Shown piece by piece: positions 34,297 through 47,100 of a stretch of 64,000 nt of DNA. This DNA comes from Zingiber officinale (Eukaryota; Streptophyta; Magnoliopsida; Zingiberales; Zingiberaceae): positions 29,013,593 to 29,077,592 of the forward strand of contig NC_055986.1 of NCBI RefSeq assembly GCF_018446385.1, given 5' to 3'. Every line of letters starts with the position of its first letter. The first letter of the stretch is position 1. The position numbers and the translations under genes are program-made. The notes under the pieces were generated by a model that was not told the DNA's origin, ran no database searches, and saw only the letters and a program-made list of their open reading frames with translations.

Positions 34297-37200
34297 TTAT
34301 GCGGGCACGTTTGATTCTGATTTTGATTGATGATCATAGTTCTCGACCACCGCAGCTACAGTTACGGCAGCTAATGATAACGCCTGAGCGTGCAACCTGC
34401 AAGTTTTAGGAACAAAACGGCAACAAGAAAAGATGACATAGAATTCCATGGTTAACAGTTCGCAAGTTACAGAAACAAATATAGATTCAGCCAAGTTTAG
34501 ACTTGATGTAATCCAACATTTAGGGGTTAGTTAACTTAGACGGATAAATACCAGAATAATGTATGAAGTAAAAAACATAATCATCACCAATTGTTGACCA
34601 ATAAGGGTTAAGAAACTTGAAAGGTTTACTAAACCTTCTTGATACAAACTTCAAGATATATAGCATATGACCTAGAGCATAAGACTTCCAAATGTTTAGC
34701 ACTTTGTCCCAAGCAGACTACTGCTTCTTTCTTGCAAATGGACACCAAATTAAGTATTTGACACACTTATCAGATATTTAGGACAAATTTGCAGTGTGTA
34801 TAAGCAAAATGATGAAGAGTAAGGCAAGATTCTGGATTATCTAGAAACAAAGTTAACAGGGTTGGATGTTGTAGCCATGACCTATTCCAATTACTTAAAG
34901 AAAGTCATGCGTTGAGATGAGTAAGAAAACTGATAAGCCTGAAAGTAGGGAGGCAGAAGTTTGAAGGATAATTCTCTGACAAAATCATGTAGGAATATAT
35001 AGCAAAATTGCCTTTTCCCCTCTGCTTCAATTGGTTGGTAATTTATATAAAACTGTTGGCTTGAATTCTAATAAGTATCAAGTTATAAGTTAAGAGTCCC
35101 ATCCAGAGCTGCAACCTCTATCTATTTTGAACTGGACTATTTCAAGGTAAGTTTTCCATATATTTCATAAATTGTCTCATTATCTTCTTAGATACTTTCC
35201 TCCATGAGGTACTTTTCCATCTTTAGAATAATACATCCTGAGGATGAAATTGTAGATTACATTTTTCTTTGCATGGGAACACAAAGATAGCAGTAGTCGA
35301 CAGTAGTAAATTGAAGCATTTTGACTTTTACAACACTTGAACATGTGACTGATATTTATCACATATTCTGGTGTCTGGACACCTATAATTGGCATCAATG
35401 ACTAAAATTTAGATGAAAAGAACCAAACTCATGATCTAGCTTGGCTTAAGGAAAACAATGCATATAATTTTATTGGCTTCAAAATTAACACTTCAGAATC
35501 CGTTCTACAACCTAAAATACCTTACCGAAACTCTCACAACTATATATACTCAAGGTATTTTCATCACTCCAGAAATATGATTTTACAGAAAACTTTTTAA
35601 GAAAAGCCTCGTAAGCACATTTCTCTTTACACTAATCTTCAACTTATTTTACAAAATTTTGTTATTCAAGAAAGAGAGAAAATGTTTGTTGGTGCAAAAT
35701 CTCCTGAGTCAGCTTGACCAGGTTGACTAAGCTTGAGTTGGCTCAAGCTTGAGTCTTGATGTTTGGCTTTCGATGTTTGAGAATATAGAGAGATTGCAGA
35801 TACGATCGTCCGATTGGGAAGATTGTTGGAGCAATTCCCCTCTAGTCAAGGTTTGACCAATCTGATGTAAAGAAGAGTAGGTCTGTTCAACCGGTCGATT
35901 AATCGGTTTACCAGTTTATCGGTTCCGGTTTATCATGGTTTATTTAAAACCGATTAACCGACCGGTATCTTACCGGTTCCGGTTGAACCGGTTCCGGTCG
36001 GTTAACCGGTTCCAACCGAGAACCGATAAAAACTATTGGACTTGGATAAGTTGACTTAGTGAAGTGGGTTATTGGGTTATTGGGCTTTTTTTTCACAAAC
36101 TAATTAATTAAAGGTCCAACTAAAAATTCTCTAAAGAAATTATATTCTTATCGATCAGCTACAGAACAAATGTTTAGGCCGAGCTGAAAAATATAAATCA
36201 TGCTCTTTAGTATATGTAACATACTCCCACGAAGAAATCTTCCAAATTGTCACTGATAGTAGGCGGCCAGCATCTTCTAGGTGCTAGTTCCCACAAGTCA
36301 GAATTGCATACAGAAGTTGCGGTTGCATACTAAGAATCATATCGTGTTAGCCTTTAATGAGATAAGCCTTTGAAATTTTAGTAGATACTAGTAGTTTATT
36401 CTAGAACCTATTGCACTGCCGCAACGTGCATTTTCCTTCCCAGGTATTAGTTGTTGCTCAAGACTAGGTCCACTTTGGCACCAAATCCAACTCTTATAAA
36501 CATTTCCAATGGGAAGACTAACTCGTCCAGATATCTATAATATCAAGCAAAACAACTAATTGGAAAACTTGGCTTCCTACCTTCTTCTCAATTATGTTTA
36601 AGCTTTGAAATCACTGCCCGACTGTCAACTGATAATATCCATGTGTTATTATCATCAGATTAATCCATGATGAACCTTGCCATCAAATTGATGTACGTTT
36701 CAGTGCAAATATGATTGCCAACCTTTGAATAAGTAAAAGAAATTCACAGGCTACTTGTTAATTGTTCCCAGTTTTACCGATTTACCGGTTAAACCGGTAA
36801 AAAAAATCCAAAACCGGGAATCAACCGGTAAACCGGTTAAAACCGGTTAACTGAAACCGGTAAGCTACCGGTTCCGGTCCGATTTTCGGTTTGCCGATTT
36901 TTTTGCACAGCCTTAAAGAAGAGTCAAGTAGGTCAAAGGGTTGACCGGATACTTGACTGGGAAAGTCGTAACTGGAGGTTAGGCAAAGAGAAATCCTGGT
37001 GAGTCAAGGCAGGTGAAAGACCTAGTGAGTGAAGCTAGGCAGTTGGAAAATCCTAGTGAGTGAAGCCAAGTGAAAAACCTAGTGAGTGAAGCTAGGTGAA
37101 AGTCCTAGTAAGTGAAGCTAGGCATATGAAAAGTCCTAGTGAGTGAAACTAGACAGATAGAAAAACCTGGTGAGTGAAGTCGGGCACGTGGAGATCCAGG

Positions 37201-39005
37201 TGGATCAAGGTTGACCGGACACCTGGTGTTGGAAAGCCCAAGTAGGTCAAAGGATTGACCGGATACTTGGCACGAGGAAATCCAGATAGGTCAAGGATGA
37301 CCGGACATCTAGTGGAAGTCTAAGTGGATCAAAAGATTGACCGGACATCTTCATCAGCAGTCAAAATTGACCGGATGCTAGGCATGAGGAATTCCAACAT
37401 GTCACAGTTGACTGGATGTTGAATTTGGGGATCTTAGACTTGATTTAAGCAAGTAAAAGGGAAGTCAATCGATCAACATTGAGAGTCTGAATCGTGGGCA
37501 CAGAAGCCTTCCTAATCGATCTGTCGATCGATTGGGGAGCTAAAAATCACGCAAGTCGCGATAAAGGCTGAATCGATCAGCTGATCGATTCAGGCCTTCT
37601 CCAACAGAGCGCAGAGGCGCTCTGAATCGATCATCCAATCGATTCAAGTCTCCCCAATCGATTGGGATGTGACCGTTGCGAAGGAAGCATCAAGTTTAAA
37701 GTCATCTTCCTCGCAGCGCCTCAATAACTCTCTACGCTCTCCTCTCTCACGATTCTCACAGGTTCTCGCCAGTTCTTGAAGCTTATTGGAGAAAAGTGTT
37801 GCTGCACTTCCAAGATCAAGAGACGTTCCACACAAGCAAGAAGAAAAGCAAGCTAGGGTTTCTTCATTGTAAATCTTGTAAGATTTGATATTGTATTACC
37901 TTGTATTTCTTTCTTCTTGTATATCTTTGTGTGCGAGTTTGTACGAGGCTTCTCCGCCTCCGGTAGTTACCGAGAAGGAGTTATTTCATAGTGGATGAGA
38001 GTGAGGACCGAATCCTTGGATTAGTCACCTCTTCTTGAGGTGGATACCAAGTAAATCCCCTATGTTAGCATTGTGAGAGTTTATTGAGTGTTTTCCGCTG
38101 TAACATCATCATCAAAGCAAGCAACCGAAGTGCGACGAGCTATTCAAACCGCATTGTACCTTATATGTGTTGTACAAGTCTCATTTGCCACATAGATACC
38201 TCGACATGTGCATTCAAGCATCATGATACAGCGCACTGCTCATATGCAAAGACCATGGTGCCTTCACTAAATCCAACTATTTACCAAGACATAACGTTAT
38301 AGGGCAATCTAAAATTAAATGTTTCAATATGCAGCTTCCCATTAGAATCCCAACAGCTTCAAGACTATCTTTCTATTTTCTTTTCTCTTTCTCCATGTTT
38401 TGAAAACCTTTTTTGAAACGAATTTTATCAAAAAATTCTAATAATATCACTAACATGCCCCTTGCCAGTCTCGCGGAAGGGGAAATATAAGTCATATGTT
38501 CTTTGACAAGAATCAAAACCAAAAAGGTAAACATTATTTCTTTTCAGCAATTAAACCATAGACATTATTTAATGTTTTTCCAACTAAAAAAATCTTAATT
38601 CTCAAAAAATAAACCCTTGAAACAATCGATTACAATCAGAAGCCGCAATTCCTAGATACTACTCTTTGCGAATAAATAAATTTAAGAATATATAAGCCGA
38701 GGGAAGAAGAAGAAGAAGAAGAGATCAGAGATAACAAACCTCGCGTGGATGAGCTTAACGCTGGTTTTCATGTTAGGGCGAGACCAGTTGTAGGCGATGG
38801 AGCCCGCGATCCCGCTGAGCCAAAGGCAACCTTTTCGCCACAAACAAAACACGATATAAAAAATCATGTCAGATCCAAACCAATCAGATCCCCCTCACCT
38901 ACACACAATCGACAGAAAGAAGGGGAGAGAAGTACCGACTGCTCGAAGCTTGTGCTCCACCACCCATTTCCTCAAAGATTCGAACGAGTTCGGACCTTCC
39001 GCCAT
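34297..39005 (-). CDS. HIG1-domain (hypoxia-induced) mitochondrial membrane protein, 3 exons
   Basis: Exons 38936-39005, 38740-38830 and 34297-34396 join with GT-AG sites and correct phases into an 86-residue protein. The sequence MAEGPNSFESLRKWVVEHK, then AVGCLWLSGIAGSIAYNWS, then RPNMKTSVKLIHARLHAQAL closely follows plant HIGD proteins. HIG1-domain proteins are small inner-mitochondrial-membrane proteins with two helices linked to respiratory complex assembly. Here the helices fall at about residues 24-40 and 54-70. The final residues after ENYDH are short compared with about 95 residues in related plants. The gene is unusual for its 4343-bp second intron (34397-38739), which carries an LTR relic and a hAT-like element. 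The frame is intact. Confidence 0.9.
35687..38145 (+). mobile_element. Sirevirus-like LTR relic in intron 2 of the HIG1-domain gene
   Basis: It begins TGTTGGTGCAAAATCTCC and shows the arrangement of the Sirevirus-like LTR at 3176: repeated GTGAGTGAAGCTAGG (at least six copies, 36995-37180), repeated GTCAAGGTTGACCGGA, AATCGATC palindromes (37455-37665), then TTCTCCGCCTCCGG and TTTTCCGCTG near the end. Similarity fades after GACGAGCTATTC (38145), and no internal region or second LTR follows, so it is a solo or truncated LTR. A 1035-bp hAT-like element sits inside it. Confidence 0.7.
35879..36913. mobile_element. non-autonomous hAT-like element, 1035 bp, with CCGGTT subterminal arrays
   Basis: Ends are AGGTCTGTTCAACC and, reversed, AGGCTGTGCAAAAAAA. 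TAAAGAAGAGT occurs exactly on both sides (35868-35878 and 36914-36924), covering an 8-bp or longer target duplication. Both ends carry dense runs of CCGGTT/AACCGG (about 35888-36025 and 36775-36895). The centre has no transposase frame. It interrupts the LTR relic. Confidence 0.78.
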
Positions 39006-41108
39006 CCTCCTTGGACGATCGCTCCTCCGCTCTGTCTTGGTCTCTTTCGCTTTTCGTCGAAGAGAGTTGGAAACGGCACGCAGGGGGGTGGCGGAGAAAA
39101 GTTGGCAATTTAAAGATGGAAAGGGGGGATGTCCCTTGACAACTTCCACCGTAGCTTTTTGTTCAAGCTAGGGTTGGTCCCTCAGTTTTTACGAATGCCC
39201 AAATAAGACGTTTAAAAACATGGGGCGCTTTATTTTTGGAAATACTTTAAAACTTTTTTTTTTAAAAAAATTGAGCTTGAATCAGTACAAAATTCAACAA
39301 ATAAAAAAAATAAAAATGGAAAGCAAATGTGTATTTAATTGCATAAAAAAGTATTTTTTTTTAACGTTTGGGAAATAAATAAATAAAATCTCTTGGGAAT
39401 TAATTTTAGCCATTTAGATAAAATATTTTTTAAAGCAAAGCAACCTTATTTTTTTTTAAAAAAAAACCTCAATTGGATAAGTTGAATATATATATATATA
39501 AATAAGGTATTTGTATTAAGTAAAATATTTTCTATAATTTATCTATTTATATTTTACTATGGGGTGAATGATATTAGAATATTTAAAATGAGTAATATCA
39601 CCTTATTACTTCAATGATAAAATATCATATGCCCTCACGAGTTGATGCAATTGGTATCTACATAGATATTTGATACAATAAATCTTAAAATTATTATTCA
39701 GTGGGTGTAAAAAATAATTCGTTGATTGTTTGACTTCTCTCATATAAAAGGCTGCTATGCTATAATAAATGCCTCCTTTGATTTTCCTTTTTCAAAGTAT
39801 GTGGGTTCATTCTAGAAGGGCCGCTAAGATGACAATTTTATTTTTGATGCAATGATAAAACATCATATGTTCTCAGGGGTTTGGTGTCGCGCTTAGACAC
39901 CTAAGTTTTAAATTTCAACTATGATATATTACAGGATATTTTGCTTTCCATAGGATGACAAACCTAAGGACGTTGGTAGCTTTGGACGGACCATCGTGAA
40001 TACTGACCATCGCGAATACTTCCTGATTTATTTTTTGGCGAAATGTGAAATCAGACCGTCTATTCCAAAATTAATCGAGCTATAAGATCTAAATATCTGG
40101 TATAAAAATGATAAAACATCATATGCCCGAGCGCTTAGTGTGGTGAATAAGAAGTATAGTACTTTTCTCAAACAATCAGAGTTCAATTCTCACGTAGAAT
40201 GCACTTACAACAATTAAACTAATGGTAAAATTGGACATCACGTCAAGAGCTACTATACTTTCTAGATTTACTTTGTGGGTGGAACGTGAGATTAAACTGT
40301 TTTTCTCATAATTATTCAAATTATAAGATATACCTGGTATAAAAAAATGATAAACACTATATATTACCCCAAGACTATGAATTGTGAAAAATATCACTTA
40401 GGGTATATTAAATTTAGGGAGTTTAAACATATTATGATATTAGACCATCAATTATGATCTATTTGTGCTTTTTAATTTAACTGATAGTCGATAAAAAAAT
40501 TTTCCTAGAGCCGAACGGATCACTTTCAAGATTAATCAGAGATATTATTAGCAGTATATCAAACTCATACGGAACGAATTTCTTGACACTCTGACTTTTA
40601 GATTTAAATAAATTATATTTTAAATTTAACCAAACCATGCGAGAAGGCAAAACCCAAAACATTTAAATAATCAAATACATAAACACGCCCACCAGTGTTG
40701 ACGCGTGCACTAATGTGCATCATTCAGCCATGCAGTCAAAATGCGACTAAAAAGAGAAGTAAAGCATCTGCTTTTCGAATGTACAGACGGTCTTCGTTTC
40801 ACTGAAGACTCGGGAAAATAGCTTATAATTTGACGATACATTTTCCCACAAAGAAAATGTGCAGGCTTTTAAACTTATGAGGGTCTTCCCTTCACTAAGA
40901 GTTTAAAAACAGATTGTTTCAATCATGCCATTTCTGGTCATTCATCTTATCCATGAGAATAGACATGTCCGCCATGTTTATAAACGATGGATGCAGTCCA
41001 AACAGAACTACTTCGAAGCCTTGCGACCAAGGGCAGCCAATCATAGTTTATGGAGAGACTTGAGGAAGTCGACTATTTGTATATCCCGAAATGAAATATA
41101 GAACGGCA
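39006..41108. other. intergenic region between the HIG1-domain and RING genes
   Basis: The left end (39006-39180) is the GC-richer promoter/5' leader side of the HIG1-domain gene. The rest is AT-rich and contains a degenerate repeat array (39610-40400). The right end should include the 3' UTR of the RING gene. No other gene seen. Confidence 0.55.
39610..40400. repeat. degenerate tandem array, unit about 240 bp, SINE-like
   Basis: The motif AATGATAAAACATCATATG recurs near 39617, 39851, 40109 and (weaker) 40347. Copies two and three also share ATTTAYTTT, GTGARATYARACYGT, ATAAGAT and CTGGTATAAAA in order. One copy has AGAGTTCAATTCTCACG, like a tRNA B-box region. Confidence 0.6.
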
Positions 41109-44100
41109 TCACATCAGGGACAGCATGCAAGCTGGAGGTATTGTTTGGTTGTATCCAGCTTGCACTGATAACCTCTCGGGGCCATTCGGCAGCAGCAAGT
41201 AGTTCATCGGAGAGTTGGAATCTGATGCACCATTTGGCTGAGGGTAAGGGCCCCCGGCAATGAATTCCCTGCCAACAGGTGAAAACAGATGTGTCGATGC
41301 ACCATCAGGCTCCCATGGATGGCGACCGATATTTTGAATTGCCCCGGCATTGAAAGAAACGGTTGAAGATATCAAGAAAGGCCATGCCTGTTCTCCTGAA
41401 TTGACACCCCTCCAGTTTGCAGGCTGTGGCATGTTTGTTCCGTGCACATTTTGAGAATTTTGACGCTGGTAGACTTCAGAAAAATTGGCAAGGGTTCTAG
41501 GGTGCGGTGGAACCATGGGGGGAACAGAGGAACTGGTAGCTCCAGGTCTCGAGCCATTTCTGCAAGAAAACAGAAACAGAGACGTTAGAATCATCACACA
41601 GTGATTGTACATCAAGCAAAGTTGAACTATGTGGGGGGCATGAATAATAACCGAGTAAAGTTAAACACGCGAACATATTAATCAGGGTTTGTAGATACGA
41701 CAATTGCCAGTCATATTATTTGAATGAATGCACAAGTTGGCATATCATAAATAGATAAATGAACATAACTCACCTGTGGCTGAAAACAAATGGAGGGAAA
41801 ACAGAATCGGCACTAGGAAAACCATCTGTTTCAGACCTTGAAAAGTGAGATGCTAGATCAGCACTGTTAATGTGGGCATTAGGAGGGTAATATGGATGAT
41901 GGTGATGCCCCCAAGCATGATTTCGCAAATTATTTAGTGCCGCAATTCGAGTGTGAATATCTCTTGGTCTCGAGAAATAACTCCATTGTTGGTGATATCC
42001 AAGACCATCAGGCTGTAAATCAAATGAATGATTGGGAGGAGGTTGGAGCCATTGTGTGTGAGCTATGAAAGGGCAGGGATGAGTTGATGACATGGTAGCC
42101 TGGTGCTCAGTCATAATAGCATGATATCCAAAAAGATCACGAACTGCGAAAACAAAATTATCCTTGATTATTCCAATTTAGTTCACATTGCGTCTATTTA
42201 ATATTTCCGAAGCATCAACTTACAAGCAACAGCTGAAGAAGATTCACCTTCCCTAGAAAATAGAAAAGATAAGTTAGGTCACTAATGTACTATAAAGATT
42301 GCGGCTTTTAGCAAGGAATATGGTCGCCACCAACAATAAGGGAGTGCGTTAGAAAAGAATTATGCGAACTGTGCTCCATTTATGAACAAAAGTTCAATAA
42401 TTAACTAACCCAATGCAATTCCCGTGCAACATGAGTTTACAAAAAACACACAAGAGAAAGTCATTCAAACATGCAGTTAGATTTACAGTATTATGTATAT
42501 CTACCTCAAGGTTTACTTCTAGCAGTTTCCGATAAACGTTTGACACCCAAATTCATCAGAAAGGAAACAGACAATAAATGCAACTTTTGTTTCTTACGAG
42601 GGAAAGGAAGAACACAATTTATAAATTTATAAATTGAGATGTTTCATAATTTGAACAAGAAGCTCTGTATCTCACACAAGATTTGATAATCAAATTCTAA
42701 GAACCATGACATGTGAAATAAATGGAATGATCAAAGCTTATAATCTTTGATCAATCATATTTCTGCTTCATTGGTTTTGATTTTCCCTAAAAAGGGGGAT
42801 GGCTATAAAATAAGCAACTTGTAGCTTTGAAAAACAATAAAATTTCTAACGTATAGAGCAAATTTTAACTATAAACATATTGTACGTTATGAATATACTA
42901 TAAGCATTCTATTGGTAGCAATAGATAAAACTATCACCTCGACAGCCCCGTCAGGGTGGCCCCCCACTATTTAGAAGGGAGGTAAATCACGATGGCTTCA
43001 CCCAGCAACAACAGCGCATGCAAAAAGGGATTGAAGCAACGGGCATTTCGCACCCCCGGGAATCGACCCGGGCAGCAACACCCTTGCATGAACCAACTAC
43101 ATTAGCTCATGGGAGTATACTATAAGCATTCTAGCGTGTAAAGCAAATTGTAGGTTTGAAAAATAATTAAAATTTTAATATAAATCATATAGTAATAATT
43201 TTAAAATAAAATAAAAATACTGATAATTTAATCACATATAAAAATAAGAATCAAGACTAAATATACAATTTATAAGTAACTCTTAAATTCAATTAAAAAT
43301 AATTATTTTAAATATATTTTTTATATCATCATTGTTTTACTTAAGCAAGAGTACTTCTAAGTACACTTTTACTGAACGCTATAAGTTGCAAGGGTATTTC
43401 TCCGGTCAAACTGAGTGCATGTCCCAATTCTCCAACTAGGCCGAACGGGTGTTCGGTTCTCTGGTCAGGCCAAAATATGATCCTTAAAAATTATAAATTT
43501 TGGTTGTGATATCATATAGGTCCTTTCCTCCAAAACTTAGTTAACCTCATTACATCTAATGTTGTGGTGGGAATGGGGGGCTGCTTCCAAGCTTACCATA
43601 GTTTTCAATCTCCGACTCTTAATTTTCAACATAAAAAACAAAAAACAATGGCATTTATTTCTGAAAAATAAGGTTGGTTACAAATCTTGTCAAAGCACAA
43701 ATAGTAAAAAGTGGTTGCCATTATACAATAAAGAAAGATCATATAATGTCAAACTTACTCAAACAGTGATTGAATTCTTGCCAAGCCACTGAAAGGGCAC
43801 CAATGACCTCCATCTGACTGTAGAAACAAATAGAAAAGTGTGATGAGAAAAAAAATTCAATTGAAACAAAAGATCTGAAAAATAATAAGAGGAGACCACA
43901 GGAGAAATGGAATCACAGAAACCATTATACTCAAGAAGTCATGCATAGTCAGGTATCAATTTTTTTTTCTTAGTGAAATTTATAAATGTTCAATATCTAA
44001 ATGGGATGGGTTATTGAAAGTTTAAACAAATACAAATGTGCATAATGAGGAGTAATAATTCATCATTATCAACATACAGGTTCAGTGTAACTATGATTGT

Positions 44101-47100
44101 GAAGGTCTTCATTGTGCATCCACTCATCGACAACAAGATCTGGAGTTGGATGGCAGCCATTTGAGTAGAGCCAATTTCCTCCCTCTTCAACTTTTCGACA
44201 ATTCGGGCATTGCATCACTCCTTTAGCATTAAAGGCAGAACCAATGCAATCTGAAACAAATAATTTGGCAATGACAATTAGTAAGTCGGCTAAAGTTCTA
44301 GCTGGAAAAGCCAATTTATCATGGCAGGTAATCATCATATTTAGCATAAGAATAATTGTCTGAAAAAAAAAAATAGATGATTCACCTGTGAGCATAAGTT
44401 AACTTCGTCTTTAGTTTAACTTTAAACAGCATGTAATGATAAAAAATTAAGCACACTAAACAGGTTTACGTTATGAAGAGCTAAGGTAGCTGACCTTTAA
44501 ACTCTGAAACTCAGAAAATATTGTAGTCAAAAAGGTATGTTCCAAAGAGTGTGAACATCAGGAATTCAGAGTTGAATGATCAATGGTGGATGTCAACCAA
44601 AACTTAAGAAATTCCAATCGTAGTTAATAAAACCATAGGGTTGGCAATCTGTATTGTCATGATAGGTGTAGACATCTGAATCAGAACTTAAAGGGATAGT
44701 GACAATTCAATTAAATGTGATTCTACATTTTTATATTATGAGAAAAAAAAAAAGAAGAAAGAAACCTCATTAAAGATCAAATAGCACTCATCAAAATTAA
44801 ATCCAATAAATTAAATAAACCTAACCAAAGGGGAGCCTTGGCGCAACGGTAAAGTTGTTGCTTTGTGACCAAAAGGTCACGAATTCGAATCCTGGAAACA
44901 GCCACTTGCAAAAAAAGAGGGTAAGGCTGCGTACAATGGATTCTTCCCCGGAACTCCGCATAGCGAGAGTTTCGTGCACCGGACTGCCCTTTTTAATTTA
45001 AATAAACTCAATCCATCAAAAAGTAAGCCAGCCTATCACATAAATAAATAAATATGAATGTTATAAAAGGATACAAATGCAGAGGCTAGGAAGGATGAAG
45101 TAGAAAAAAAAATGTTGGCCCAAAGAATCAATGGTGAGTGTTCCATTGCTAAAGATAGTCAATGTGAAATGTACTATTGTCATTTCATTTTTTAATTGAA
45201 AGATAATATTTTGAAATTTTTTTATAAGTGAAATATGAACCATATTTTATCGTTGTGAATCAAGATCAATGATACGGGTTATAAGGAGTGGATCCCGTGT
45301 GATAATGTGAAAGGGAATATAAGGAGAAGAGGGAAGAAATAGGGAGGCTCGGATAAGATGAATGAGCTCAATAAGCAAATCTCGGTCGGAAATATAGGGC
45401 CGACTGGGATAAAACTAACGGAGCGCACAATGTAAGTAGGTATATTCGGCAAACAAAGCTCGGCCAAGCATATAGTGTCGGACGAACCCAAATGGGTGAA
45501 GTATTAGCAAGCACACCGCACACCTACACCCAGCAGGGGAGCTTCGATCGAGCATGAAATACCGACCGAGAATATAAGTCCGATCGAGTATATAAGCCCG
45601 ACTGAACTAAAACAGACAAAGGATTAGCGCGTTCAGATACGCCCGAGAGGTTCGACCAAGCATAAAGTACCGGCCGAGTTAAAATAGCAGAGGGTCAATG
45701 AACCTAGGAACGCTTAGCAAGCAAAGCTCCGCTAAGCTTAAAGGCGTGTATCCCTAAGCAATCTCTGTAATCGGTCAAGCGAAGATCGATTGTATATCAT
45801 AAGGCCCAACATGACTCAATAGGCAAAGCCGGAGCAGGCATCAACACAATGTAGGCACAATACACTCGGTAGTAGAAGCCCGGTCGAACATACACATAAC
45901 TCGTTCGGTAATATAGTCTCGGGCGATCAAGCAGGCATACGAACCAAGGTTGTCAGAAGGGGCTCGGCTCAATACGCTCGATAGTAGAAGCCCGGTCGAG
46001 CATACACATAACTCGTTCGGTAATGTAATCTCGGACGATCGAGCCGACATACAAACCAAGGTTGTTAGAGGGGACTCGGCTTGGAAGTATTCGATCGGGC
46101 ATAGGCACAATACGCTTGATAGTAGAATCCCGGTCGAGCATACACATAATTCGTTCGGTAATGTAATCTCGGGCGATCAAGCCGACATACAAACCAAGGT
46201 TGTAAGGGACTCAGCTTGGAAGTATCCAATCGAACATAGGCACAATACGCTCGGTAATACAATCCTGAGCGGGTATATCAACACGCACCTTTATGAGGCT
46301 ATTAGTATGAGATCGACCTGGCAAAATCTAGCCGGGCATAAAGACACTCACGTTTATTAAACCTCATGAACATAGCCAGTAAGGAGTATTATAATTAAAT
46401 ATGAGTGGGGTATGAGAATAATATATGATCATATGATAGTTTGGTTAATTCAGCGGGAAACAGTTTCTAGAAACTTCTGTAAGTGCGCTAGACGACAAAG
46501 AAGGTACATCTGGGGTACAAAAAAGATTTCTTAAACTATTATTGCAGGTACTTACGTCATCTCATAACAAATTCTAACAAACCGGAGTCCACCTCATGAT
46601 CACGGAGGTTATATAAAAAGGGGAATCCTCTCCGTTAGAAATGTACGCAAAACGCCACCGCTGAAACCCTAGTTCCACTTCGGTTTTTACTGTACTTCTT
46701 CTTCCCACTTGGAACCGAGGGGACTGACTTGAGCGTCAGAGGACCCAGCCAGGGATTCCCACCTCGGTCTTAGGTTATTAACGCTTTGTTGGTTGGTTCC
46801 GTAGTGCGCAGGAGGCGACAGCATCCGCCGGAACATCGAGCTGTGGTTTTCTTCATCACGGTGCTCCAATTCGCAGGAGTCTTCCCTAAATCTGCTTTGG
46901 GTTTCTCAAATCTAGCTTCAACCTGCTATTCCCACAAACGGCGCCAAATTTGATCCTGTCTGAAAGCGTAACGAGATGAAGAGCTAGGGACGACAAGCGA
47001 TAACTTTGGAGGAGAGATAGGCAACGACCCCGGGGAAAGCGAATAATAATGGATTTGAGAAAACCAAAACAGATCCCGAAGAAATCCAGTCAAAAGTACC

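Noticed and set aside
36990-37200. CRISPR-like regular repeats (GTGAGTGAAGCTAGG)
   Set aside because: Spacing is irregular, spacers are themselves related, and the same words occur in the Sirevirus-like LTRs; the genome is a plant.
38745-39171. Plus-strand frames of 101-122 codons opposite the HIG1-domain exons
   Set aside because: Antisense to exons 1-2 and promoter of the HIG1-domain gene; no homology seen.
44829-44900. tRNA gene suggested by A- and B-box sequence
   Set aside because: The boxes belong to an Au-type SINE; the sequence cannot form a full cloverleaf and continues into the SINE body.
45841-46360. Overlapping open frames of 65-136 codons on both strands in the palindrome arms, mirrored at 47731-48244
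   Set aside because: They come from tandem repeats in the LTR U3 and occur in both arms in mirror image. No domain or codon pattern supports a protein.
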